Source of the DNA: Nafulsella turpanensis ZLM-10
GTDB lineage: Bacteria > Bacteroidota > Bacteroidia > Cytophagales > Cyclobacteriaceae
Length of the DNA stretch: 64,000 bases
Direction of reading: 5' to 3'
Assembly (NCBI RefSeq): GCF_000346615.1
Contig: NZ_ANNU01000010.1
Span: 124,001-188,000 of the forward strand
Shown: positions 41,373 to 49,722 of the stretch, piece after piece
Layout of the letters: each line of letters starts with the position of its first letter
How positions within the stretch are numbered: the stretch's first letter is position 1
Notes under the pieces: model-generated
Databases searched by the model: none
The model's input: only the letters and a program-made list of their open reading frames with translations
Told to the model about the DNA's origin: nothing
Program-made: the position numbers and the translations under genes

Positions 41373-43229
41373 TTACTGGTATAAACTAAAATAATCTGTC
41401 GACCACAATTGCTCACAAATCCGCTGTACTAATTCCTGCCTGTCTTCTATATCATCTGTTTTAAATTGAGGATGAGGCTTAAATTGCAACTCATCAATTA
41501 AGTTCGACTTCAAGAAGTTAGGATTTTTTACATAATAGGCTGGATGTAAAGTCTGGGCATATGTATTTTCCTTTATATAATGCTCCAGCTTATCTTCATA
41601 TTTATCGCTATTAAAGGACTGATTAGTGCCACTTGGTAAAAGTATGAGAGCCCCAACGGAATTCCGCCAACTTTGAAAATCCCCTTCCTGCTCAAACTCA
41701 TCCCTATGTTCAGAGAATTTATTTCCCCATATGTGCTCGATTTCAAATTGCCTTCCCTGAGGGTGATGGTAGCTTACGTAATTTGTGTCTTTGCCAACCA
41801 GGTTATCTATGTAAGCAGATATTCTTGAGAGTAAATGCTTTACAAATTTTCTATTCTGACCGTGCATGCCAAAGTTCTCTACTCCATCCCATTTTTCTTC
41901 GATATTTTTGATCTCTTTAGCCAGGTTTTCTCCCAGCTGGGCTAAATCATTATTACGAATATGCTTAATTAAATTAAACATCGTATATTTTATTGAAGTC
42001 TGCCCAAATTTCCGATAGTTAACGGCCCGCCTTACTGTAAAGGTTTCAATGTACCTGGAAGTAAAGTCTACCTTTCTTTTTATGGTTAGGTCATCATCTC
42101 CAAAATTGATAGGAGCTAGCAATAAAGGATCTTGAAGAGACTCTGCAATTCCCCAATGATTAATAAAGTGAGTGTGGGGCATATCCGGATCAAGCTCAGA
42201 ATGCGCATTCCAGATCTTTGTAAACCACTTCACAAAGAAGGGAAAGTGGTTTCTGAAGAATTGGTAAAAGTCATCAGAAGATTTTAATTTGAATAGGGTC
42301 TTATGATTATCCTTAAACCAATTATGGAATCTTGAGCCAATAAGCTCAAAATCCTGATTTTCCGAACCTGCTTTGCCTGGCCTTATGCTTTTCGCATACT
42401 TACTTCTAAACCATGCCTGAAAAAAGGTTTGATCTGCTGACTCTCCATATTCGTGTAACTTTTGTATTTGGTTTTTCCATAAATCATTAATTTCTGCCCG
42501 CTGCTTTGCATCCGTTATTTTTGAAAGGACATACCCTTTAAGCATTTCTGAAGGTGTGAGATTTAACCCACGATCATTCATTGTTTCAAAAATGGTATAG
42601 GCATTTTCATCTGAATAAGCAGTAATTTCAACAATTACCACATTTTCAATAAACCAGTCTATAAAAAAAGGCAAGGCTGATTGATCTATTTCTTCAGGAA
42701 ATGATTGCACTATGTCTTCATAACGCTCCATCATATTCTGAACAGTTTCATCATCACTTTCCTGCAGTCTGTAATCTCCTTCTTCAAATAATGCCTTCAA
42801 GCATGGCTCCCGCAATTCGTCTGTCATATTAAATGACTTTTCACCATACTTTTCAGAAAAAATAAGTTCGCTTATTGCTACTCTTTGCTCGCTATTCGAT
42901 TGTAAGTGATTAAGGTAAATTAATAACAAGGTAATGGAAGTAATCCGCTGCTGGCCATCAATGATTGACTTTCTACCATCATCAGGATTTACACTAAATA
43001 CTACAGGGCCTAAATAGTAGCTTTGGTAATTGGCTACGTCCGAGCGTTTATTATCTGGATTGTAAGACTTTAAAAATGTGGTGGTAAGATCTTCTACAAG
43101 TAATTTAATATGTTTTTCCTGCCACCGGTATTCCCGCTGAAAATAATCTATGTAGAACTTTTGATCTTTTAGAAGAGCATTGATACTGGTATCCGTTGCT
43201 TCTATCCTGTTTTTTAGCTTGTTATTCAT
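41373..43229 (-). CDS. DUF262/DUF1524 (GmrSD-type) restriction protein
   Basis: 618 residues. N-terminal DUF262 with the DGQQR motif (D91-R95, in SIIDGQQRITSIT) and YFQREYRWQ. C-terminal DUF1524 HNH-type nuclease with E-I-E-H499-I and VGALILLPSGTNQSF. The layout is that of GmrSD-type type IV enzymes, which use NTP to cut modified (glucosylated hydroxymethyl-C) DNA; homologous families occur across defence islands. A single fused chain, as in many GmrSD-like proteins. Lies between the type III system and a second nuclease gene, same strand. Confidence 0.75.
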   Translation of the reverse strand: MNNKLKNRIEATDTSINALLKDQKFYIDYFQREYRWQEKHIKLLVEDLTTTFLKSYNPDNKRSDVANYQSYYLGPVVFSVNPDDGRKSIIDGQQRITSITLLLIYLNHLQSNSEQRVAISELIFSEKYGEKSFNMTDELREPCLKALFEEGDYRLQESDDETVQNMMERYEDIVQSFPEEIDQSALPFFIDWFIENVVIVEITAYSDENAYTIFETMNDRGLNLTPSEMLKGYVLSKITDAKQRAEINDLWKNQIQKLHEYGESADQTFFQAWFRSKYAKSIRPGKAGSENQDFELIGSRFHNWFKDNHKTLFKLKSSDDFYQFFRNHFPFFVKWFTKIWNAHSELDPDMPHTHFINHWGIAESLQDPLLLAPINFGDDDLTIKRKVDFTSRYIETFTVRRAVNYRKFGQTSIKYTMFNLIKHIRNNDLAQLGENLAKEIKNIEEKWDGVENFGMHGQNRKFVKHLLSRISAYIDNLVGKDTNYVSYHHPQGRQFEIEHIWGNKFSEHRDEFEQEGDFQSWRNSVGALILLPSGTNQSFNSDKYEDKLEHYIKENTYAQTLHPAYYVKNPNFLKSNLIDELQFKPHPQFKTDDIEDRQELVQRICEQLWSTDYFSLYQ

Positions 43230-43319
43230 TAATTCTTGAAGGACTATATATTTAAATGGGTTTTCTTTTTAAGCCAATAACTAACGGTCAGATTAACAGG
43301 AACTTCTTATACTTCCCTT

Positions 43320-44366
43320 TCAATGGCTTGATCCGGACTCTCTTTTGACTGCAACGGCCTGGGCTCTTTTTCTTTCATATTCTTCAACCTTCTGCCTCAC
43401 TTCTTCTAATGGTGTTTTGAATTCGTAACCTTCTTTCAGGCCTTTTTGCTCGATTCCTTCCAGCCAAAACTCAATAGACCAGCCTTTTAGAGTTAAGCGA
43501 ACTTTGACAGTATAAGAATCTGCTTTTTTCTCAATAACACTAAAGAGTTTATTTTCACTGCTTTGGATTTTGGTGTACCCACCAACAAGCTTTTCTAGCT
43601 TATCAACTTTTTCATTTAGCACCTTTTCGATTTTCTGCAAATCATCATAGATTGAAATAAGCTTTTGATTGACCTCCGGGTCTTCTGCAAACTTCTGGTA
43701 GCTTTCCAACATATCAATTTCCCTTCTTCGATTTTTAATAGTTTTTACAAAGTCATTGTAAAAGTGGTATTGCGGATCATTTTCATTCAAGCTAATTCCG
43801 CTAAATTTTATATTTTCCTCAACTCTCTTAATGAAATGGCTTAAAATGACTTGCTTAAAATAATCGACTCTGCATTTCTCCGCTTCCCCTTCAGGTTGCT
43901 TTCGATTGGGAGTTAAAATTATATAGAACCTGTTTCCTTCAGGTACCTCAGAATATTTATCTTCTATAAAATTTATGTAATCACCCAGAGGATTATTCAA
44001 TATGTGATTGATCTTAAATTCTATCACAATCACATATTGCTTTGATTCAACCAGAATATCAATGCGATTATTCTCATTGGTAGGTTTTTCGGTCCAGATG
44101 TTGGCTGAATCAAAGTTTATATGCTTTAATTCCTTTGAAATATCAGCTTCACCTTCGGCTTTCCCCTCTTTAGCTCTTTCACGATGGTAGCACTCCAACA
44201 AAGATTTTATAAATAAGCCACCTAAGCCATGATCCTCTCGAGGATTAAGGTAATAGGCAATTATATTAGCCATTATAGTCTCTCGCTGAGATATCTTAAT
44301 TTTCTCAAAGAAGGTTTTTTTTCTTTTCTTATGAGTGGGTAGCTTTTCAACTAAATCTGTTATCAT
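43320..44366 (-). CDS. PD-(D/E)XK nuclease-family protein
   Basis: 348 residues. Nuclease core D103 (NRIDILVES) and E116-F-K118 (VIVIEFKIN) with the expected strand spacing; the N-terminal ~90 residues and C-terminal ~150 residues are helical, with a coiled-coil stretch (KLISIYDDLQKIEKVL). Matches the PDDEXK-like families (PD-(D/E)XK_4-type) found in defence islands. Possibly a stand-alone restriction or anti-phage nuclease, or partner of the GmrSD-type gene 90 bases downstream. Confidence 0.65.
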   Translation of the reverse strand: MITDLVEKLPTHKKRKKTFFEKIKISQRETIMANIIAYYLNPREDHGLGGLFIKSLLECYHRERAKEGKAEGEADISKELKHINFDSANIWTEKPTNENNRIDILVESKQYVIVIEFKINHILNNPLGDYINFIEDKYSEVPEGNRFYIILTPNRKQPEGEAEKCRVDYFKQVILSHFIKRVEENIKFSGISLNENDPQYHFYNDFVKTIKNRRREIDMLESYQKFAEDPEVNQKLISIYDDLQKIEKVLNEKVDKLEKLVGGYTKIQSSENKLFSVIEKKADSYTVKVRLTLKGWSIEFWLEGIEQKGLKEGYEFKTPLEEVRQKVEEYERKRAQAVAVKRESGSSH

Positions 44367-44591
44367 ACTTTTATCTAAAACCCAGAGAGAAAGTAATGAT
44401 AAAGGTTTATGGCGAAATAAGCGAAAGCTGTAGGAAAAATTTATGGATTACTGCTTCCGGGAGAACGAAACCCGGACCGAAACAGTAGCCGCTGCTCCGG
44501 ATTATGAATTTTAAAAAATTGATATAGAAGTATTTCCTGAAATTCGACTATCTCATATGCCACTATCAGACGAAAAGGTAGGAGAGGTAAT

Positions 44592-44900
44592 CTAATTGCT
44601 CACAACCATCTTACTGGCGAGCCATGCAATGTATTTGAACTGCTGTTCTTCAAGCTTTTTAATAGTATGATTCAGAACTAGCAAATACTCATCCCGTGAA
44701 ATATTTAATAAATAGGCAGATTCCTCTACATCCTGAAACGCCAGCACATATCCAATTGCTTTTATTTCAATCGAATTAAGGAAGCAAGCATCACTATTCA
44801 GCCATTCGTCCCAGTTCTTGTCGTAGGACACCAGCGCCTTTCGAACTTGATCGATTATTTTATTATTATCCATACCCTCAATATAGCCGTTTTCACTCAA
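44592..44900 (-). CDS. Small helical hypothetical protein
   Basis: 102 residues, helical and charged: MDNNKIIDQVRKALVSYD, AIGYVLAFQDVEESAYLL, NHTIKKLEEQQFKYIAWLA. No family recognised. Divergent from the XRE regulator with 66 bases between starts, so the pair may share a control region. Start at 44900 or at the later Met (44873). Confidence 0.4.
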   Translation of the reverse strand: MSENGYIEGMDNNKIIDQVRKALVSYDKNWDEWLNSDACFLNSIEIKAIGYVLAFQDVEESAYLLNISRDEYLLVLNHTIKKLEEQQFKYIAWLASKMVVSN

Positions 44901-44966
44901 AAGCCACTTATTAGTAGTATCTATTTAATGGTAACTTAATAATAGCCGCTCCTTTTCTTTTGTGAA

Positions 44967-45209
44967 ATGAGAGAAAAAGAGGATAAGCTACCGAATGAAG
45001 ATCTTATTAAGCTGGGGAACAGGATAAAAGCATTGCGAATCAAAAAAGGCTACACCAGTTACGAATATTTTGCCTACGAGCATAATATTTCCCGTGCCCA
45101 GTTCGGCAGATATGAAAAAGGTGAAGATCTGCGGTATACAAGCTTGCTAAAAGTGGTAAGGGCTTTGGATATGACGCTTGAAGAGTTTTTTCGTGAGGGG
45201 TTTGATTAA
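44967..45209 (+). CDS. XRE-family helix-turn-helix regulator
   Basis: 80 residues, one HTH_3 domain: LGNRIKALRIKKGYTSYEYFA, then NISRAQFGRYEKGEDLRYTSLLKVVRALDMTLEEFF. Typical small Cro/C1-type regulator as found beside restriction or toxin genes. Its 3' end overlaps by 4 bases the convergent small gene. Confidence 0.75.
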   Translation: MREKEDKLPNEDLIKLGNRIKALRIKKGYTSYEYFAYEHNISRAQFGRYEKGEDLRYTSLLKVVRALDMTLEEFFREGFD

Positions 45210-45421
45210 CCTTGGTTATTAGTTTCTTCCCGGAGATTGTCAGGCTCTTTGTTTTTATGCTGCATCTTATCGTAGATCTGATAGCATTCCTCAAGAGTGG
45301 TATGAGGATGATTTTTTTTAAGAGATTCGTATAAAGCTTTTGCCCCTTCCTCTCTTAGTTTATCAGGATTATCGGATGAATGATCGCTTTTTCTCATATT
45401 AAAAATATCAGTATTCTGCAT
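45206..45421 (-). CDS. Small hydrophilic hypothetical protein
   Basis: 71 residues, Lys/Glu/Asp/His-rich with helical stretches (KLREEGAKALYESLKKNHPH; EECYQIYDKMQHKNKE). No family recognised. Convergent with and overlapping the XRE regulator by 4 bases. Possibly an accessory or antitoxin-like protein. Confidence 0.4.
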   Translation of the reverse strand: MQNTDIFNMRKSDHSSDNPDKLREEGAKALYESLKKNHPHTTLEECYQIYDKMQHKNKEPDNLREETNNQG

Positions 45422-45852
45422 TTTGGTTAAGAGATAACTAAAATTAGATCTGAAAGTTAAAAATTAGATTAAAAAACAAAAACAGATTTCAACTATTGCT
45501 TGAGAATTCCCTACAAATCCTTATTAACAAAGATACTCTCCTTCCCGATTTTTTTTTAGCTCAGGAATTTCTAATGCAACAAACTCATGCAGTATTTACC
45601 AGCTCTTTTTTTCGCTTCTGATCGATAATATAGCCACTTAAGAATAAAATAGGAATTAGAATTTCCAATAATTGATGGAAAATTAGAAGCTGTACATTTA
45701 TTAATTTTCTCCTACCTTCCGTCTCTATCATAAATGACCAATGCTACCATTTTTATTTTCAGGTTTTCATGGACCACAAAGGCCTCATGGGTGTAATTAT
45801 AGAAAAAAGATACATGAAAACAACTTATGTGTCTGAAGGACTCATATGAGAA
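45422..45852. other. AT-rich spacer between cargo and right-end operon
   Basis: About 430 AT-rich bases between the cargo region and the minus-strand ATPase operon's 3' end. No supported gene; a poly-T stretch near 45550 but no clear hairpin. Confidence 0.4.
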
Positions 45853-46494
45853 TTAATATCCTACTAATTTCCTGAACCAGCTTGGCTCCCTTTTCAGGAC
45901 AAGGGAGTAAATAGTGTCTGCGGTTGTATTTGGATTTTTAAACTTTATCTCGGCTACTGCTTCCTTTCTTCTGAATATATTGAAGGGCTTTTTACCTGGC
46001 CTGCGGTAATAGTGGTAGTAGGTAAAATCATTCCGGATGGAATAACTGGAAATAAGGGTATCATTCAGTACAGTACCCTTAAATTTCAAATAGTCATCAT
46101 TAAATGAAAAGTGCTTTGCTTTAACCTCTTCAGCATTAGGGGTGACTATCACCGTATCTGTTAAAGGGGCCGTAAAATTTCCTGCCGTAGAAGTCTGTAT
46201 TTTTGAATAGCTGATCAAGTTCCTGCGCAGGTTTCCTACTTCATGCTTCAACGCCTCCAGCTCCTGGTTGAGCACCAGATTAACATTTCCGGCATAAACC
46301 TCTGCTGCTTTCGCCCTTGCCAGGTTCTCTCCGGATTTATTTTTCCACTTCTCTATAGCAGCATTTTGAGCCTCATAGAGGGAAGAAACACTTTTCAGCT
46401 CTTCTTTACTTTTCCGGTAGGTGGTGTAAAAGAGTACCGCCACTACAACCAACGCAATCAGGAAGGCTGTTTTTAAATACTTCAAATAGTTCAT
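45853..46494 (-). CDS. Membrane-anchored coiled-coil protein, spanin (Rz-like) type
   Basis: 213 residues. N-terminal membrane segment (FLIALVVVAVLFYTTY) then a coiled coil (~25-95) and a beta-rich C-terminus (LKFKGTVLNDTLISSYSIRNDF). The shape is that of Bacteroidota prophage DUF6549-like proteins, which sit in lysis regions and may span the periplasm like Rz. Last of three co-directional genes; it overlaps the preceding gene by 4 bases. Supports a viral origin for the element. Confidence 0.5.
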   Translation of the reverse strand: MNYLKYLKTAFLIALVVVAVLFYTTYRKSKEELKSVSSLYEAQNAAIEKWKNKSGENLARAKAAEVYAGNVNLVLNQELEALKHEVGNLRRNLISYSKIQTSTAGNFTAPLTDTVIVTPNAEEVKAKHFSFNDDYLKFKGTVLNDTLISSYSIRNDFTYYHYYRRPGKKPFNIFRRKEAVAEIKFKNPNTTADTIYSLVLKREPSWFRKLVGY

Positions 46495-46763
46495 CGATTT
46501 TGCCGGTCTTGTTTATCCTTCAATTCTAATTTTATCTCGTAAAGCAGCTTCGTCACGTCCTTATTGGCCTTTGTCACTTCCGAGATTAACTTCTCATAAA
46601 GAACTTCCATTTTCTGGTTCTTTTCTTTTTGAGTTTTTATTTCAAACTCCAGCTGGGCGATCTTTACATTTACATTGACCCAAAGGCCAATGATTACGGT
46701 AAGCAAAGAAATGGAGCTAAACAGCAAGTGCCCGATATTGATGGTGTTGTCTAATTTTATCAT
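46491..46763 (-). CDS. Small membrane/coiled-coil protein
   Basis: 90 residues. One membrane segment (LLFSSISLLTVIIGLWV) followed by a coiled coil to the C-terminus (NKDVTKLLYEIKLELKDKQ). Similar small proteins are found beside DUF6549-like genes in Bacteroidota prophages. Possibly a holin-like or spanin partner. Lies between the ATPase and the 213-residue protein in one operon. Confidence 0.5.
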   Translation of the reverse strand: MIKLDNTINIGHLLFSSISLLTVIIGLWVNVNVKIAQLEFEIKTQKEKNQKMEVLYEKLISEVTKANKDVTKLLYEIKLELKDKQDRQNR

Positions 46764-46765
46764 CT

Positions 46766-48406
46766 CTATTCTTGTTCAGCGTATTCCCCAATTAGTTTCT
46801 GGGAGGAGATATTAAATTTTTTACCTGTTTCACCGTACCGGTTTTTTGTGGCCACGGCATAATTATTTGAGAATTCTTCATCTGCTTTCACTACTTCTAT
46901 ATTGATTCCGGAATCATAAAGGGGAGCGGTTCCACCCCGGATGGTTCCCTGGGTAGTTCTTTGGAAAATGACGATAAAAATGGTGTTGGGAAAGGATTTC
47001 CTAAACTTATCAAATTCAGAAGAATGGACATTCAGCTTATTCCAGCTATCTATGATCACTACATCAAATGCTTTGGATGCCTTGTAAATGGTTTCCAGTC
47101 CTTCGGGAAGCTTATCGGTGATAAACACATTCTTCCGGTTTACCTCCACAATATAAGCTTCCCTCATGCGCCTGATCAGGTCTGATCTTCTGCCTATTTC
47201 CAAGGAGAATACCGCTACCTGTAAACCTATTTCCGCAAAAGCATTGGCAAGCTGATAACTGAACCTGGTCTTTCCTCCTCCCTGATCCCCTTCTAAGGTA
47301 ATGGCCAGCTCAAACCTTTCGAGCTCGCCCAACATCTTTCCCAAATCACCTTTAAGTCTGAATGAGTTATCTGAAGGCTGGCTATTCAGCTGGTCCATTG
47401 AATCAAAGATGTCTAAGTCTTTATCGGGCTTTTTTTTTACTTTCCCGTCTGTTGTAAGTGGTGGCAGATCATAATCCTCTAAGCCTGATAAATTAGCAGA
47501 ACATCCGCAGGCGTTGAGGATACCTTCCAGTCCGTTCAATTCTGCTTTTTCTATTTTTACTTTGCCCCCTTCTTTAGCTATTTCAAGGTTCTTCTGAATA
47601 GTTTTGATCTTGTCATAGTAAGGATCGCTGCAGGTGATTTCTTTTTTGCTCAAAGCTGCCTGCACAGCTTTAAGCAAACTTTCGATCCTGGTGATCAGCA
47701 TCTCACCCTGCAGCCCGATATACCTTTTAATAAGCTGCACCGACTTATACACCTTTTCCCCTCCGGCAGCAGCTACCAGCTCATTCAGCCATTGTTCATT
47801 GATCGCAATTTTCACGCTATCGCCATCGCTCATCTTATTATGCTGATCGCAAAGCTTCTTTTGAATCTCTTTAATGTGGCCGGCATGCTTAGAGGTTTTC
47901 CTGATCTCCCTTCCTACAATTGCTTTCTGCAATGCTTTAATAAAGAGATTGATCTGGTGCCTGGACTTTACCTTATTGTGCATATTGATAAAGCGCTTGA
48001 TGAAAAGGACATCTTTGCTTTGGGAAGCCACCAACTTTGGCTGGCTTTTGCTTACAGGTTCGGCAGGTTTGCTTTTTGGGGCAGCCTTTTTGCCCGGGGC
48101 TCTGCTCTTTAGAGGTGCTTTAATCTTAGCCTTAGCAGAATTGGCTTCATTCTTTGCTTTTGGAGGAAAAGAACTTTTACTCTTTGCTTCCTTTGGTTCG
48201 GAATCAGCTTTGACATTGCTTTCTTTTGCCCCCAGATATTCATTGAGCTTTTGGAGATAGATGTCTATCGTTTCCTTAATGCTTTCGTCCTGGTCATAAA
48301 CACTTTCAGCCTCAATAAAAAACTGATGGCCCTCTTGAAGTGCTTGCGGCAGGCTGTTAATATCAACAGACTTTATGGAATGGGAATAGTTGGCTATAGA
48401 AATCAT
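46766..48406 (-). CDS. RecA-fold P-loop ATPase with repeat-rich N-terminus
   Basis: 546 residues. The C-terminal ~190 residues have a RecA/RadA-like ATPase: Walker A EGDQGGGKT (G373-T380), Walker B VVIIDS with D453. The N-terminal ~100 residues are Lys/Ala-rich low complexity. Residues ~135-275 contain two copies of a helical repeat (LFIKRFINMHNKVKSRHQ; LIKRYIGLQGEMLITR). Shared-type motifs lie at 290-297 (LNGLEGIL) and 306-313 (LSGLEDYD). In the operon with spanin-like genes it is the best candidate for genome-packaging or DNA-translocating ATPase, but the motif set is not HerA/FtsK or terminase-like. Confidence 0.55.
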   Translation of the reverse strand: MISIANYSHSIKSVDINSLPQALQEGHQFFIEAESVYDQDESIKETIDIYLQKLNEYLGAKESNVKADSEPKEAKSKSSFPPKAKNEANSAKAKIKAPLKSRAPGKKAAPKSKPAEPVSKSQPKLVASQSKDVLFIKRFINMHNKVKSRHQINLFIKALQKAIVGREIRKTSKHAGHIKEIQKKLCDQHNKMSDGDSVKIAINEQWLNELVAAAGGEKVYKSVQLIKRYIGLQGEMLITRIESLLKAVQAALSKKEITCSDPYYDKIKTIQKNLEIAKEGGKVKIEKAELNGLEGILNACGCSANLSGLEDYDLPPLTTDGKVKKKPDKDLDIFDSMDQLNSQPSDNSFRLKGDLGKMLGELERFELAITLEGDQGGGKTRFSYQLANAFAEIGLQVAVFSLEIGRRSDLIRRMREAYIVEVNRKNVFITDKLPEGLETIYKASKAFDVVIIDSWNKLNVHSSEFDKFRKSFPNTIFIVIFQRTTQGTIRGGTAPLYDSGINIEVVKADEEFSNNYAVATKNRYGETGKKFNISSQKLIGEYAEQE

Positions 48407-48636
48407 TACAAATCTTTTTGTAATGATATGGAGGCCCTAACCAGTCCTTTCGGCTTGGGTCTGGTTGGTTCTTTTTTCAGATTGATAATTGGCTCTCACC
48501 GTCATAGAAAAACTCTGTACAACCGGAATATACTGCTTCCATTGTATTTGGGCAGCGGGATAAAAATAAGAAACTGCTTACCGTGGAAGGTGCCACATAA
48601 TACAGTCTTCCCGCCAGCTTTGTCTGAGCGCGATGT

Positions 48637-49455
48637 TTATTTATTCATCGTTACCTGCTCTTTAAAAGGCATCATCAGGAACTCTCCTACTTCCTGATGA
48701 TGCCGCACATAAGGAACGCCAATATTAATGCTTTCCTGTGGCACATCTAGTCGTAAGGTATGGTGCAGCCGGTCCCAGAGATTGAAAATAACGGAGTAAT
48801 TGTTGTTGGTTTCCCGGGCTACTACCGAATGGTGGATGCCATGCATACGTGGCGTAACGATGATCTGCCCCAGGGCATCATCTGTTTTTAGGGGCAGGCG
48901 CAGATTGCTGTGGTGAAAATTGTTGGCCAATTCAAAAAAGATTTCATAAATCAAGGTAGCCCTGGGAGTGGTACCCATCAGCAGGATAAAACCCGCCTTG
49001 AAGGGTACAGAACCTAGGATTTCTCCTATGTGAAAGCGTAGGGCGGTGCTCACATCCATATCCAGGTCGGTGTGGTGTACCTGGTGAAAGCGCCAGAGCA
49101 GGGGCCAGTGGTGGTTAAGGCGGTGCCAGAGGTAATTCATCCAGTCCAGAGCCAGAAAGCTGATGGCATGGGCAAGCGGAAGCGGAAGTGGGAGCCTCTG
49201 CAACAGGCCCAGCTTTTTCTCTTCCGTTAAAGCAGCGGCTTTTACCTGTGCAGGAATCAGGGCCAGCCGCAACACTGGCATCGCAATGCTTACCACCTGG
49301 GCATTGGTTTTTAATCTTTTTAGCAGGGGCAGGCGTTGCCGGCGCAGTGCATATCGCTGTTCCAGTACAAATAAAGTGCCCACGGCCAGGGCCACCAGGG
49401 GAACACCTCTGAAGTCATAGAGCCGATAGGTAAAGGAACTGATGCTCTTTTTCAT
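48637..49455 (-). CDS. Sterol desaturase / fatty acid hydroxylase superfamily protein
   Basis: 272 residues with membrane segments and the histidine box set of the superfamily: HRLNHHWPLLWRFHQVHHTD, HHSNLRLP and HGIHHSV, ligands for a di-iron centre. Oxidises an acyl or isoprenoid lipid; substrate unknown. First gene of host type right of the mobile element. Confidence 0.8.
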   Translation of the reverse strand: MKKSISSFTYRLYDFRGVPLVALAVGTLFVLEQRYALRRQRLPLLKRLKTNAQVVSIAMPVLRLALIPAQVKAAALTEEKKLGLLQRLPLPLPLAHAISFLALDWMNYLWHRLNHHWPLLWRFHQVHHTDLDMDVSTALRFHIGEILGSVPFKAGFILLMGTTPRATLIYEIFFELANNFHHSNLRLPLKTDDALGQIIVTPRMHGIHHSVVARETNNNYSVIFNLWDRLHHTLRLDVPQESINIGVPYVRHHQEVGEFLMMPFKEQVTMNK

Positions 49456-49525
49456 AAGATGCTTTTTTCATAATAAAGGGAGTACTCTTTCTGCTGCTAT
49501 ATTGTTCAGCTTAAAAGAATTTAGG

Positions 49526-49702
49526 TCACATTGAAGTCCTGGTGAGCTTTTTGTCCAGCTGATAAAGGTCCTCCCGGAAATTAATTTCTCCCTGCTCATC
49601 CATAGAAGTGAGGTAGAAAATGTACACCAGTATACTATTCTCCAGGCTATACACGGACATCACCCAAACATCTTTTGCATAGTGAGAAATAAATTCCAGG
49701 GC
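49526..49702 (-). pseudogene. Short coding remnant
   Basis: On the minus strand an open run of 58 codons without a plausible start (immediately preceded in frame by a stop) reads EFISHYAKDVWVMSVYSLEN...FREDLYQLDKKLTRTSM and stops at 49526. It has coding character but no recognised family, so it is probably the 3' fragment of a lost gene. Confidence 0.3.
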
Positions 49703-49722
49703 CTAAGCTAAGCAGAAGATTA

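Larger units (their letters stand above)
12723..48406. mobile_element. Candidate integrated virus-like element carrying defence cargo
   Basis: Boundaries are estimated: the left edge follows the decayed RhuM-Fic gene, and the right edge precedes ordinary host transporter genes. Core blocks are a structural/lysis operon (13.1-23.7 kb), DNA-processing genes (27.5-29.0 and 30.6-35.2 kb) and an ATPase/spanin-like operon (45.9-48.4 kb). Cargo between them is defence-like (IetAS, Ntn hydrolase, type III R-M, GmrSD-type, PD-(D/E)XK). A shared short motif links structural proteins, RadC, helicase and ATPase. No integrase, terminase or tail gene was recognised, and no flanking direct repeats were found by eye, so mode of mobility is unknown. 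Confidence 0.5.

Noticed and set aside
12723-48406. A conventional tailed prophage
   Set aside because: No terminase large subunit, portal, tail tube, tape measure or baseplate motif is visible in any frame.
12723-48406. An integrative conjugative element
   Set aside because: No relaxase, TraG/VirD4 or other Tra-type proteins common in Bacteroidota conjugative transposons were recognised.
48439-48466. Hairpin AACCAG...CTGGTT followed by a T-run
   Set aside because: It is oriented as a plus-strand terminator but no plus-strand gene lies upstream; kept out of the feature list for lack of a matching gene.
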